Below, one piece after another: positions 1 through 8,146 of a DNA stretch of 62,359 nucleotides. Origin of the DNA: Oscillospiraceae bacterium (GTDB taxonomy: Bacteria; Bacillota; Clostridia; Oscillospirales; Oscillospiraceae); contig JAFZDL010000016.1 of the NCBI GenBank assembly GCA_017561205.1, positions 1-62,359 on the forward strand. Reading direction: 5' to 3'. The notes beneath the pieces were generated by a model. That model was not told the DNA's origin. It searched no databases and was given only the letters and a program-made list of their open reading frames with translations. Each line of letters begins with the position of its first letter. Within the stretch, counting starts at the first letter, position 1. The position numbers and the translations under genes were made by a program.

Positions 1-277
1 AGCCGTTAGCGCGCATCTGAGCGAAGCACTCGCTGCAGAACACGGGACGGTCGGACTTGGGCTCGAAGGGAACCTTTGCCTCACCGCCGCAACGGGCGCA
101 GGTAGCAGTGAAGAACTCACGGGGACCACGAGCAGCGTTCTTGCGAGCGTCACGGCAGGCCTTGCAGCGCTGGGGCTCGTTCTGGAAGCCACGCTCAGCG
201 TAGAATTCCTGCTCGCCGGCAGTGAAAACGAATTCGTTGCCGCACTCTTTGCAAACTAAAGTCTTGTCTTCGTACAT
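1..277 (-). CDS. zinc-ribbon domain protein (5' part, runs off window)
   Basis: Reading leftward from an ATG at 277, the protein starts MYEDKTLVCKECGNEF and carries three Cys pairs (CKECG, CKACR, CARCGG) plus CSEC, before leaving the window. This is the pattern of the short Firmicute zinc-ribbon proteins often annotated zf-trcl. A GAGAGG ribosome site lies about 9 bases upstream, and a consensus promoter at 376-404 drives it. The composition suggests a small cytosolic metal-binding or nucleic-acid-binding protein. The biochemical role is unknown and the C-terminus is not visible. Confidence 0.8.
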   Translation of the reverse strand, partial: MYEDKTLVCKECGNEFVFTAGEQEFYAERGFQNEPQRCKACRDARKNAARGPREFFTATCARCGGEAKVPFEPKSDRPVFCSECFAQMRANG

Positions 278-375
278 AGGATGATACCTCTCTTGTTTTT
301 GCCCCGTGAAAGCCTGAAATGAACTGGATAACGCAGGGTCGTTAAAATTTCTGACGACGGTGCGCCATTAACCGA

Positions 376-404
376 ATTATACACACCTTGCCAACTTTTG
401 TCAA
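376..404 (-). promoter_or_regulatory. sigma-A promoter of the zinc-ribbon gene
   Basis: On the minus strand TTGACA (404-399) and TATAAT (381-376) are separated by exactly 17 bases, a perfect consensus. It points to the zinc-ribbon gene about 100 bases downstream, so that gene is probably highly expressed. Confidence 0.85.
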
Positions 405-444
405 TGGTTTTGGGAAACTTTTGTGATATTTTTGAACTTTTTTA

Positions 445-1482
445 TTAAATTTCGAACTGTTGTTGACCCAAATAAGGAATATGCAGATGCTGGTAGGCCA
501 GCTGAGTGACGCACCGGCCACGGGGGGTACGGGTGAGGAAACCCAGCTGCATTAGATACGGCTCATACACATCCTCCAAAGTGATGGCTTCCTCGCCGAT
601 GGTGGCAGCCAGGGTCTCCAGACCCACAGGGCCGCCGCCGTAATTTTGGATGATGGCGGTGAGCATCCGCCGGTCGATATTGTCAAGACCCAGCGCATCC
701 ACTTCCAGCCGCTGCAGAGCCAGGTCGGCGGCTTCCTTGGTGATGACACCGTTGCACATGATTTGCGCGAAGTCCCGGACACGGCGCAGGAATCGGTTGG
801 CGATACGGGGTGTGCCACGGCTGCGGGAGGCGATCTCCATTGCGCCTTCGGGCTCGATTTCCATACCCAAGATGGTTGCAGACCGGGTAACGATCTTACT
901 AAGCTCCTCGGGGGTATACAGCTCCAGCCGCAGATTCACACCAAAGCGGTCACGCAACGGCGCGGAAAGCTGACCGGCCCGGGTGGTGGCGCCCACCAAG
1001 GTAAACTTGGGCAGGTCCAGGCGGATGGAGTTGGCGGAAGGGCCTTTGCCCACGATGATATCGATGGCAAAATCCTCCATAGCCGGGTACAGAATCTCTT
1101 CCACCACCCGGTTTAAGCGGTGAATTTCGTCGATGAACAGAATGTCGCCGGGGTTTAAATTGGTCAGCAGCGCGGCCAAATCGCCGGGCTTTTCAATGGC
1201 AGGGCCGGAGGTGATGCGGATGTTTACGCCCATCTCATTGGCAATAACACCGGCCAAAGTGGTTTTGCCCAGGCCGGGAAGGCCGTAAAGCAGGGTGTGG
1301 TCCAGCGGTTCATTCCGAAGCCGGGCCGCCTCGATATAAACGGACAGATTTCCCTTGGCCTTTTCCTGACCGGTATAGTCGGAAAGCAGCTTGGGTCGCA
1401 GACCGATCTCACCTGCGTCCTGGGGGGCAAAGGTGGGGGAAATAATGGGGCTGTCCAGTTCCTGGGAAAATTCTAAGCTCAT
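445..1482 (-). CDS. ruvB: Holliday junction branch-migration helicase RuvB
   Basis: A 345-residue protein of normal RuvB length. RuvB is the hexameric AAA+ motor that, with RuvA, migrates Holliday junctions for RuvC to cut. Walker A reads [11 protein letters not shown] near residue 67, Walker [12 protein letters not shown] near 115, then GATTRAG (sensor) and a C-terminal winged helix. The family usually has GPPGLGKT, so a Leu replaces the second P-loop residue. Its ATG overlaps the uppP stop (ATGA), indicating coupled translation. ruvA and ruvC are 8 kb away rather than adjacent. Confidence 0.97.
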   Translation of the reverse strand: MSLEFSQELDSPIISPTFAPQDAGEIGLRPKLLSDYTGQEKAKGNLSVYIEAARLRNEPLDHTLLYGLPGLGKTTLAGVIANEMGVNIRITSGPAIEKPGDLAALLTNLNPGDILFIDEIHRLNRVVEEILYPAMEDFAIDIIVGKGPSANSIRLDLPKFTLVGATTRAGQLSAPLRDRFGVNLRLELYTPEELSKIVTRSATILGMEIEPEGAMEIASRSRGTPRIANRFLRRVRDFAQIMCNGVITKEAADLALQRLEVDALGLDNIDRRMLTAIIQNYGGGPVGLETLAATIGEEAITLEDVYEPYLMQLGFLTRTPRGRCVTQLAYQHLHIPYLGQQQFEI

Positions 1483-2333
1483 ACGATACTCCTAATCACA
1501 AAATAGCCCAGCACCAAAATGCCAAGGCCGATGCGGTACTTGCCGAATACTGCGAAGCTGTGCTTGCGGACATATTCCATAAGACCGCGAATGACCAACA
1601 GGCTTACGATGAAGCTGACCACGCAGCCTACAGCCAGGTCGGCAAATTCCAAACCGGTGGGCAAGGCGGCTTCCTGCTCCATAATATCCAATGCGTACTT
1701 AAGGATCTTCAAGGCGCTGGCGCCCAGCATAGTGGGGATTGCCAGGAAGAAGGAGAACTCTGCGCCGGCAGACCTGCCCACACCCAGCAAAATCGCGCCC
1801 AAAATGGTCGCGCCGCTGCGGGAAGTGCCGGGGATCAGACTTAAGCACTGGAATGCGCCGATATAAAGGGCGGTGCGGTAGTCGATATTATGTACATCGT
1901 CGATTTTTACAGGGCGCTTTTCGTTGAGCTTTTCAACATACAGGAAAGCCACGCCGTAGACGATGAGCATAATGGCCACCACAATGTAATTATAAAGGTG
2001 GGCATCCATCCAGTCGTCCAGCACCAGACCGATCACAGCCGAAGGCAGCACCGCCACAATGACCTTGAACCACAAAGTCCAGGTGTTTTTCTTCTGCAGC
2101 TGGTCTTTTTTTGGGGAGAAAGGATTCAGCTTATGGAAAAACAGCACCAAAACCGCGGCAATGGCACCCAGCTGGATCACCACCTGGAACATTTCATAAA
2201 ATTCCGGGGTGACTTTCAGCTTAATAAACTCGTCGAGCAGGATCATATGTCCGGTGGAAGAAACGGGCAGCCATTCGGTGATGCCCTCCACGATGCCAAA
2301 CAGCACCGCCTTCAGTAATTCAATAATGACCAT
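1479..2333 (-). CDS. uppP: undecaprenyl-diphosphatase UppP/BacA
   Basis: A 284-residue multi-membrane protein that recycles undecaprenyl pyrophosphate to the monophosphate carrier for peptidoglycan and related polymers. Both family motifs are present: [14 protein letters not shown] near the N-terminus and [10 protein letters not shown] mid-protein. The reading frame stays open 19 codons further upstream, but that extension is family D repeat sequence. The ATG at 2333 follows GGAGG at good spacing, so this start is preferred. It is first in a two-gene operon with ruvB. The membrane helices are hydrophobic and regular, with no sign of damage. Confidence 0.96.
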   Translation of the reverse strand: MVIIELLKAVLFGIVEGITEWLPVSSTGHMILLDEFIKLKVTPEFYEMFQVVIQLGAIAAVLVLFFHKLNPFSPKKDQLQKKNTWTLWFKVIVAVLPSAVIGLVLDDWMDAHLYNYIVVAIMLIVYGVAFLYVEKLNEKRPVKIDDVHNIDYRTALYIGAFQCLSLIPGTSRSGATILGAILLGVGRSAGAEFSFFLAIPTMLGASALKILKYALDIMEQEAALPTGLEFADLAVGCVVSFIVSLLVIRGLMEYVRKHSFAVFGKYRIGLGILVLGYFVIRSIV

Positions 2334-2350
2334 AACAGCCTCCAAAAAGG

Positions 2351-2557
2351 AATTGACAATGGACAATGGACAATGGACAATTATTCCCAATTTTCAAAAT
2401 AGCCCTGTCATCCTGAGTAAGCGTAGCGCATCGAAGGATCTTCGCAGGAGGTGTTTGTATCGCAGCAGCGAAAATGCGAAGATTCTTCGACTCCCTTCGG
2501 TCGCTCAGAATGACAAGATGGTTGTAAATATAATTGTCAATTGTCAACTGTCAATTG
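2351..2557. repeat. family D repeats bracketing a family A element
   Basis: The left arm (2351-2392) repeats ACAATGG three times after AATTGACAATGG. The right arm (2531-2557) has the inverse, AATTGTCAATTGTCAACTG. Family A copy A1 sits between them, so this is a nested, roughly palindromic composite. It occupies the leader between the uppP promoter and start codon. Confidence 0.75.
2406..2515. repeat. family A palindromic element, copy A1
   Basis: Starts TGTCATCCTGAG and ends CTCAGAATGACA. Internal inverted segments are TCGAAGGATCTTCGCA and TGCGAAGATTCTTCGA. Length 110 bp. It would fold into one long imperfect hairpin when transcribed. Confidence 0.85.
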
Positions 2558-2564
2558 CTTATTT

Positions 2565-2593
2565 ATTATACCATTATCCCCGGGAAGATACAA
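2565..2593 (-). promoter_or_regulatory. promoter of uppP-ruvB
   Basis: Minus strand TTGTAT (2593-2588), 17-base spacer, TATAAT (2570-2565). The predicted transcript has a leader of about 220 bases containing the nested D/A repeats before the uppP ribosome site. Confidence 0.75.
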
Positions 2594-2607
2594 GGATTTT
2601 TTGCCCG

Positions 2608-2671
2608 TTCACAAATTTGGGTGAAACAATTCACAAATTATTCACCGCAAAGCCCAAAAATGTGGTAGAAT
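2608..2671 (+). promoter_or_regulatory. PHO-box-like direct repeats and promoter of the response regulator
   Basis: TTCACA occurs at 2608 and 2630, and TTCACC at 2641, all on an 11-bp grid (the 2619 position is degenerate). A TAGAAT -10 lies at 2666-2671, 19 bases after the last repeat, with no good -35. TTCACA-like hexamers on an 11-bp period upstream of a -10 match the known arrangement of PhoP/PhoB-type (OmpR family) activator sites. Autoregulation by the adjacent regulator is inferred. Confidence 0.6.
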
Positions 2672-2703
2672 AAGGGAAATAGAAACATTAGGAGGTTTTG
2701 GCT

Positions 2704-3390
2704 ATGGCTATCTCTGTTTTGATCGTGGAAGATGATGCGAATATCCGGGAGCTGTTGCAGCTGTACCTGGAAAAGGACGGCTATGCCGTGACTTTGGCAG
2801 CCGATGGCGGACAGGGTTTGGAGAAATTCCGCTCCATCAAGCCCGATCTGGTGCTTTTGGATGTGATGATGCCGGTGATGGATGGCTGGGCTGTGTGCAA
2901 GGCCATTCGCGCTGAGGGGGACACCCCCGTCATTATGCTCACCGCCAAGGGTGAGACCGACGATAAGGTGGCAGGTCTCAAGGCCGGCGCTGACGATTAT
3001 ATTACCAAGCCCTTTGAAATGAAGGAGCTGCTGGCCCGCATTGAGGCAGTGCTCCGCCGCACCGACCGCAATTGCGAAGAAAACAAGTCCCGGCGGCTGA
3101 CCTTTGACAAGCTCACCATCGATATGGATGCTTTCGAGCTGACCGTAGACGGCAAAAAAGTGGATACGCCCCCCAAGGAGATGGAGCTGCTGTTCTATCT
3201 GGCATCCACCCCCAACCGGGTCTACACCCGCAACCAGCTTTTGGACGAGGTGTGGGGCTTTGACTATTTCGGTGACTCCCGGACGGTGGATGTGCACATC
3301 AAGCGTTTGCGTGAAAAATTAGAGGGCGTTTCGGAAAAATGGAGCGTCAAGACCGTCTGGGGCGTAGGATACAAGTTTGAATTATTGTAA
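2704..3390 (+). CDS. OmpR-family two-component response regulator (PhoP/PhoB-like)
   Basis: A 228-residue protein. The N-terminal receiver has the acidic pocket ED at 9-11, the phospho-acceptor Asp53 (LLDVMMP) and the conserved Lys in YITKPF near 104. The C-terminal winged helix ends with SRTVDVHIKRLREKL and VWGVGYKF. It would bind DNA as a dimer after phosphorylation by the kinase encoded next. ATG 2704 is chosen because AGGAGG lies 8 bases upstream; a TTG two codons earlier is less likely. PHO-box-like repeats upstream suggest a PhoP-type identity, but sequence alone does not separate it from other OmpR regulators. Confidence 0.95.
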   Translation: MAISVLIVEDDANIRELLQLYLEKDGYAVTLAADGGQGLEKFRSIKPDLVLLDVMMPVMDGWAVCKAIRAEGDTPVIMLTAKGETDDKVAGLKAGADDYITKPFEMKELLARIEAVLRRTDRNCEENKSRRLTFDKLTIDMDAFELTVDGKKVDTPPKEMELLFYLASTPNRVYTRNQLLDEVWGFDYFGDSRTVDVHIKRLREKLEGVSEKWSVKTVWGVGYKFELL

Positions 3391-3489
3391 TGCAAAATTC
3401 AAAATGATAAATGCAGAATGAAGGTATTGCCTGCGGCAATAAATTAAAATAAGTCGCGAAGCGACACCGCAATTTTACACTTTGCATTA
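3391..3489. repeat. family C element, copy C1
   Basis: Begins TGCAAAATTCAAAATG directly after the regulator stop and ends ACTTTGCATTA. Internal hairpins are TTGCC/GGCAA and GTCGC/GCGAC. It fills the gap to the kinase gene, whose ribosome site follows at once. Confidence 0.85.
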
Positions 3490-3506
3490 AATTTTGAGGT
3501 AGAAAA

Positions 3507-4937
3507 ATGAGATCAACGTTTATCCGTACCTTTTTTCTGACCGCAGTTGTGGTTTTGGTTGCGCTTCTGGTAGTTGGCGCGGTATTCCAGTTTGTGGTGC
3601 GGGATCTGTTCACCCGCCAAGTGCAAAAGGAACTGATCGACAATTGCAATACCGTGGCAGGTCTGGCCTCGGCCCATTATGGGCAAGGGTCGCTGCCCAC
3701 CCGGGAGTTCTTTGTGGATCTGTCCATTGCAACCCAGGTCAGCGGCGCTGACGCGGTGATCTGCGACAGCCGGGGAAATCTTCTGCTGTGCTCCGATTCC
3801 CCTATGGGCTGTGAGCATCAGGGAATGGTGCTGTCAGAAAGCTATCTGAAGCAGGTGTTCCAAAAAGGAATCGTGCTGGATAATGGACTGGTAGAAGGTC
3901 TTTACACCGAATCCCGCTATGTGGTGGGTATGCCCATTATCAATGCCATAAACAACCGGCCTGTGGGCGTGGTGATTTTGTCCACCCCTGTTACCCGGAC
4001 TATGGAGATTTTGGATTCGTTGGCGGATACCTATATGCTGGTCACCCTGCTGGTGGCGGTGATCGCCGTTATCGCCATCACCTTGCTGGCAAGACGGCAG
4101 AGTGCCCCCTTAAAGGATATGGCAAAAGCCGCCCACGCCTTCGGCCACGGTCAGCTGGATGCCCGGGTGTCGGTGGCGGAAAATGCGCCTTTGGAGGTGC
4201 AGGAGCTGGCGCTGGCCTTTAATAATATGGCATCCTCTCTGCAAAAAAGCGAATATCAGCGCCAGGAGTTCGTGGCCAATGTATCCCACGAGCTGAAAAC
4301 CCCCATGACAACCATCTCCGGCTATGTGGACGGTATGCTGGACGGCACGATTCCGAAGGAGATGCATCCGCAGTATATGGAATTGGTGTCCGGGGAGACC
4401 AAGCGGCTGAGCAGGCTGGTGCGCAGTATGCTGGACATCTCCCGGATGCAGGATCAGGAGAGTATCCCCCCGGAGAGAATGAGCAGATTTCCTGTGGATG
4501 AGTGCGTTGGACAGGTGCTGATCACCTTTGAGCAGAAGATCACCGAGAAAAATCTGGAGGTTACGGTGGATTTTCCGGAACATACGGTTTATACCCGGGC
4601 GGATTCTGATGCCATTACCCAAGTGGTTTACAATTTGGTGGACAATGCAGTGAAATTCTGCCCGGTGGGCGGCAATCTAACCCTGCGCATCAAAGACGGT
4701 GGCGACAAGGTCTATGTGACCGTGGGCAACGACGGACAGACAATCCCACCGGAGGAGCTACCCCTGGTTTTTGACCGATTCCACAAGTTGGATAAGAGCC
4801 GGGCGGAGAACCGGGACGGCTGGGGCTTGGGTCTGTACATTGTAAAGACGCTGATTTGCCGGCACGGAGAGGATATCTCCGTCACCAGCCAAAACGATAA
4901 AACGGAATTTACTTTTACACTACCTTTCGTGAATTAA
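3507..4937 (+). CDS. sensor histidine kinase with HAMP domain
   Basis: A 476-residue membrane kinase, partner of the preceding regulator. It has TM1 at about 9-31, an extracytoplasmic region of about 140 residues, TM2 at about 175-195, a HAMP linker at 195-250, then HisKA with the phospho-acceptor His261 in SHELKTP. The ATP-binding domain has the N box NLVDNAVKF and a G box GWGLGLYIV. No PAS domain is evident. The ribosome site TTGAGG is 6-7 bases before ATG. A family C repeat separates it from the regulator, so the operon is continuous but spaced. The signal sensed is not readable from the sequence. Confidence 0.95.
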   Translation: MRSTFIRTFFLTAVVVLVALLVVGAVFQFVVRDLFTRQVQKELIDNCNTVAGLASAHYGQGSLPTREFFVDLSIATQVSGADAVICDSRGNLLLCSDSPMGCEHQGMVLSESYLKQVFQKGIVLDNGLVEGLYTESRYVVGMPIINAINNRPVGVVILSTPVTRTMEILDSLADTYMLVTLLVAVIAVIAITLLARRQSAPLKDMAKAAHAFGHGQLDARVSVAENAPLEVQELALAFNNMASSLQKSEYQRQEFVANVSHELKTPMTTISGYVDGMLDGTIPKEMHPQYMELVSGETKRLSRLVRSMLDISRMQDQESIPPERMSRFPVDECVGQVLITFEQKITEKNLEVTVDFPEHTVYTRADSDAITQVVYNLVDNAVKFCPVGGNLTLRIKDGGDKVYVTVGNDGQTIPPEELPLVFDRFHKLDKSRAENRDGWGLGLYIVKTLICRHGEDISVTSQNDKTEFTFTLPFVN

Positions 4938-4940
4938 GAA

Positions 4941-5051
4941 TGCAAAATTCAAAATGATAAATGCAAAATGAAGGTATTGCCTACGGCAATGATTTAAATT
5001 AGTTGCGGAGCGACACCTTAATTTTGTACTTTGCATTTTACACTTTGCATT
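4941..5051. repeat. family C element, copy C2
   Basis: Nearly the same as C1 (TGCAAAATTC to TTTGCATTAT). It lies between the kinase stop and the ribosome site of the PDZ gene, so two consecutive junctions of one operon carry the same element. Confidence 0.85.
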
Positions 5052-5066
5052 ATATTGAGGTAATTT

Positions 5067-5543
5067 ATGGACGAACAGTATGCGTACCGCACCGGGCGAA
5101 CCGACCCTATAAAAAGCAGCCGGGGATTGATCACGTTTCTATTGATTTGTGTGATTTTCTTAGGTGGTCTGGTCAGCGCCTTGAGCATTCTGAATATTCA
5201 CCTGTTCCGGATGCTGCAGAATACGGAAGATACGCCTTTGACCTTTTCCGCAGGCGAGGCGGCCCAAACGGTGGAGGAAAGCCTTTCTTTGGCAGGTATG
5301 GACCTGCAGGACCCGGATCCGGTGTACCAGCAGCTTCACAAGCTGCCGGAGGGGCTGTATGTTGTCCGGGTTGAGACGGGCAGCCAGGCGGATAAGCTGA
5401 AAATTCAGCCGGGCGATGTGGTGACCGCCGTGGACAAAACCCCAGTTTCCTCCTTGGAGGATATAAAAAATCTGTTGCAGGGAAAACACCAGCTTACGCT
5501 GTGGCGGGCCGGTCAGAAATTCTCCCTTACTATCTCAAAATGA
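5067..5543 (+). CDS. membrane-anchored PDZ-domain protein
   Basis: A 158-residue protein with a short cytosolic N-terminus and one membrane helix at about 21-43 (GLITFLLICVIFLGGLVSAL). After an extracytoplasmic linker, the C-terminal PDZ-like domain has the typical LKIQPGDVVTAVDKTPVSSLEDIKNLL. No protease domain is present, so it is not a complete HtrA. It follows the two-component pair and precedes the thioesterase by 9 bases. It may act as an accessory to the kinase or bind a C-terminal peptide outside the cell; both ideas are inference. Start supported by TTGAGG. Confidence 0.8.
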   Translation: MDEQYAYRTGRTDPIKSSRGLITFLLICVIFLGGLVSALSILNIHLFRMLQNTEDTPLTFSAGEAAQTVEESLSLAGMDLQDPDPVYQQLHKLPEGLYVVRVETGSQADKLKIQPGDVVTAVDKTPVSSLEDIKNLLQGKHQLTLWRAGQKFSLTISK

Positions 5544-5552
5544 GGAGCGACT

Positions 5553-6272
5553 ATGGAACCGATTTATAAGCATCAATTTACTGTTTCTGAGATCCACGTG
5601 GATCGGTTTGGCCGGGTGAAGCCTTCGGTACTGCTGTACTTTGTACAGGAGGCGGCGGGATACCATTGTTCCCTCCTTGCCGTGGATCACGACACGCTCT
5701 CCCACAAGCATCTTTTTTGGGCTGTGACCCGGACCCGGGTGCAGATCACAAGACTGCCCCGGCTGGGAGAAAAGGTTTTTATCGAAACCTGGCCAATGCC
5801 CACCACCCGGGTGGCCTACCCCCGCTCAGTGGTTGCCTATGACGAAAATGGTCAGGAGCTGTTCCGCTCCATAAGCCTCTGGGTGCTGATGGACGAACGG
5901 TCCCGGGCGATGATCCTGCCGGGCAAAAGCGGCATTACCGTGGACGGCACTATCACCGGCAGGGGGCTGACCGTGCCCCGGGCGATCGCGGCCCGGCCTA
6001 TGGCAAATGCCAAGCCTTGCGCTGTGGGCTATTCCCTCTTGGACCGAAACGGCCATATGAACAACACCCGGTATATGGATTGGGTGGACGATCTGCTTGC
6101 AAGCGATTTCCACAGGGAACATCCGGTGCAGGAATTTACGCTGTGCTACCTCAGTGAGGCCCGGGAGGGCGATGAAATCACCCTCAGGTATGAACTCAGT
6201 GACGGCCCGGTGCTGACGGTGGATGCCACCCGGGGTGACGAGCGGATATTCTCTGCGCAGATACTGTATTAA
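5553..6272 (+). CDS. acyl-ACP thioesterase (FatA/FatB family)
   Basis: A 239-residue double-hotdog protein that hydrolyses acyl-ACP and releases free fatty acid in the cytosol. Typical features are EIHVDRFGRVKPSVLLYFVQEAAG at the start (split here as EIHVDRFG...LLYFVQEAAG) and LDRNGHMNNTRYMDW with the catalytic Asn/His set in the second half. Length fits bacterial members (about 240). It sits 9 bases after the PDZ gene with GAGGAG in the gap and ends at a clear terminator, so it closes this operon. Chain-length preference cannot be inferred. Confidence 0.92.
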   Translation: MEPIYKHQFTVSEIHVDRFGRVKPSVLLYFVQEAAGYHCSLLAVDHDTLSHKHLFWAVTRTRVQITRLPRLGEKVFIETWPMPTTRVAYPRSVVAYDENGQELFRSISLWVLMDERSRAMILPGKSGITVDGTITGRGLTVPRAIAARPMANAKPCAVGYSLLDRNGHMNNTRYMDWVDDLLASDFHREHPVQEFTLCYLSEAREGDEITLRYELSDGPVLTVDATRGDERIFSAQILY

Positions 6273-6277
6273 ATGAG

Positions 6278-6306
6278 AAGGAGCGGCATAGCCGCTCCGT
6301 TTTTGC
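6278..6306 (+). terminator. terminator after the thioesterase gene
   Basis: GGAGCGGC/GCCGCTCC with ATA loop followed by GTTTTT. Confidence 0.9.
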
Positions 6307-6402
6307 AAGTTGAAAGGTGTCATTTTGCAAAAAATTCTCCCGAAAATCGGTGTTGTTATGTAAATTAAAACGGTGTTCTGTAAACTTGTGAAGAAGTGGG
6401 GG

Positions 6403-6490
6403 TTTTCCACAGGGAATTCGGAAAAACAAGGCACTGACAAGGGCAATTTTGCCTTTTACCTGTGGAAAAGCCTGTTAACAATGTGGAAAA
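6403..6490. other. cluster of three DnaA-box-like sites
   Basis: TTTTCCACA at 6403-6411 and its reverse complement TGTGGAAAA at 6461-6469 and 6482-6490. Each differs by one base from the DnaA box TTATCCACA. The first two extend to an 11-bp inverted pair (TTTTCCACAGG/CCTGTGGAAAA). The 458-base gap 6273-6730 has no gene and is AT-richer than its surroundings. It could be a replication-initiation or DnaA-titration site; not proven. Confidence 0.45.
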
Positions 6491-6597
6491 CTTCTTTCTG
6501 TAAATTCTGCGAAAAAACCATAATTTTTACATTATGTCAACCGATATTCCGTTGCCATTTCGGACGAAAAACAGCAAGGACAATGTGCGCACCTGCC

Positions 6598-6701
6598 TGT
6601 CATTGCGAACCAGTGACCGATGTCACTGGTGTGGCAATCTATAGAACGAAGCTTGTTCTTGGAGATTCCCACGCCAGTGTGAGCACTGGCTCGGAATGAC
6701 A
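6598..6701. repeat. family B element, copy B1
   Basis: TGTCATTGCGAACCAGTG ... TCGGAATGACA, with internal GTGGCAATCT and GGAGATTCCCAC in inverse orientation. About 104 bp, ending near the stop of the GH25 gene. Confidence 0.8.
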
Positions 6702-6730
6702 ACAAGGGCTCGAGTCCTTGCTGTCCTTTT

Positions 6731-7492
6731 TTATTCCGTATAATACCGGTTTATGTCCAAATTTTCGTCAATACCCGGCACAGTTCCGGTGCAGGTGTAC
6801 TGCCACATTTTTACAGGGTGGGTAAACGCCATTTCTTCTGCGTACTGGGCAAGCCAGAAAGGATATTCCGTCAGTTCATCGATAAACAGCCGGGTGGATG
6901 CCAAATAGGCATCAAAGTAAACCATAGGCCGCTTGTTCGCTTTGGTGAGGGTCTGGCAGAAAGCCTTTGTAATGTCGGTGAGAGTGCGGGCATCCACCGA
7001 CGCGGTGCGGTTTTCCTCACCCACATGCTCCCAGTTGAGGGCTAGGTACATATCGATCTCCCAATCCTTGGTCTGCTCCAGCAGATAATTGGCTTCCTCG
7101 ATACCCTCTTCTGCAGATGTGGCTTGGGAGAAAATATAGGCGCCCACCTTTATGCCTGCGGCCTTGGCGCCTGCATAGTGGGTTTGGGCCAGGGTGTCGG
7201 CGAAAAGCTCGCCCTGGGTGTAGCCCCGCCAGCCCACCCGGATCATCACAAATTCCATACCGGAAGCCTTTACCTGCTGCCAATCGATGACTTCCTGGTG
7301 TTCGGAAACATCAATGCCCAGCACAGGGGGTGTGGTAGGCACGGTGGTGGCGGTGGTTTGCGTGGGTGCTTGGGGGCTGGGGGTTTGCAGGACGACCGCC
7401 AAAGCGATCACGGTAAGCAGCAATAGAAGGCTGATGGTTATGAGTTCCCAAAACATCGGTTCTTTGCAAATTGCTTTTATCTTTGTAAGCAT
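6731..7492 (-). CDS. membrane-anchored GH25 (lysozyme-like) hydrolase
   Basis: A 253-residue protein with an N-terminal membrane helix (about 15-35), a Thr/Pro-rich linker (TQTTATTVPTTPP) and a GH25 muramidase fold beginning GIDVSEHQEVIDW. GH25 enzymes cut peptidoglycan between MurNAc and GlcNAc. The usual active-site DxE strand reads LALNWEHV here, so the Asp is Asn while the acid Glu is kept. The last blocks (FWLAQYAEE, WQYTCTGTVPGI, DIN) are typical. The ATG at 7492 follows CAGGAG; an ATG 8 codons upstream lacks a ribosome site. It may be weakly active or a wall-binding protein. Confidence 0.88.
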   Translation of the reverse strand: MLTKIKAICKEPMFWELITISLLLLLTVIALAVVLQTPSPQAPTQTTATTVPTTPPVLGIDVSEHQEVIDWQQVKASGMEFVMIRVGWRGYTQGELFADTLAQTHYAGAKAAGIKVGAYIFSQATSAEEGIEEANYLLEQTKDWEIDMYLALNWEHVGEENRTASVDARTLTDITKAFCQTLTKANKRPMVYFDAYLASTRLFIDELTEYPFWLAQYAEEMAFTHPVKMWQYTCTGTVPGIDENLDINRYYTE

Positions 7493-7539
7493 AGATACTC
7501 CTGGGTATAATTTCATTTCATATGGCTAAGCTATAAAAA

Positions 7540-7566
7540 GGGTGGGTTGCAAAACACAACCCACCC
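7540..7566 (-). terminator. terminator after the ACT-domain gene
   Basis: GGGTGGGTTG/CAACCCACCC stem; on the minus strand it is followed by CTTTTTATAG. Confidence 0.85.
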
Positions 7567-7581
7567 GGAAAGATACTGAAA

Positions 7582-8022
7582 TCAGCCGGCCAAAATATCC
7601 GCCTTAATGACACCGGGAACCTGCCGGAAATCCTCCAACAGATCTTCCAGGGACACTTCCAAATTGACAGTTTCAGCAGCAATGGTAATGACACCACTGC
7701 CGTTGGTGGGAACGGTGGAATTGATGGTCATAATGTTGGCTCTGTGGTCTGCCAAAATGGTCAGCAGCTTATTAAGAGAGCCGGGCTCATCGTGCAGTAA
7801 AATTTGGAATGTGACGATCCGGCTGCTGCGCATATCCTGGAAGGGCATAATGGAATCCCGGTATTTATAAAAAGCGCTGCGGCTGATGCCGGTCATTTGG
7901 GTAGCGTCGTTGACGGTGGCGGCCTTGCCGGTGGAAAGCAGGCGCTTCGCCTCGGCGACCTTTATAAAAACCTCCGGCAGAGCGGAAGATTCTACAATGT
8001 AATATTTGGGTGTGTTTGCCAT
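7582..8022 (-). CDS. ACT-domain protein, PheB-like (UPF0735 family)
   Basis: A 146-residue protein. The N-terminal half resembles a small helix-turn-helix (TVNDATQMTGISRSAFYKYRD); the C-terminal half is an ACT domain (LLHDEPGSLNKLLTILADHRANIMTI). This is the layout of the PheB/UPF0735 proteins of Firmicutes, linked to amino-acid metabolism regulation. It would sense a small ligand, probably an amino acid, in the cytosol. It is divergent from the YtvI-like gene, with its own terminator. Specificity is unknown. Confidence 0.85.
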   Translation of the reverse strand: MANTPKYYIVESSALPEVFIKVAEAKRLLSTGKAATVNDATQMTGISRSAFYKYRDSIMPFQDMRSSRIVTFQILLHDEPGSLNKLLTILADHRANIMTINSTVPTNGSGVITIAAETVNLEVSLEDLLEDFRQVPGVIKADILAG

Positions 8023-8146
8023 GATGTCCTCCCATACTGGACAACTGTCCTGTTATCACGGCTATTGTACCACATATTTCGGAAAAAGCAACCCCCATTC
8101 ACCCAATACCCAATACATATTTTCGTATGGAAAGGCAGGGAAATGT

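Noticed and set aside
3507..4937. PAS domain in the histidine kinase
   Set aside because: No PAS pattern seen in the extracytoplasmic region or between HAMP and HisKA.
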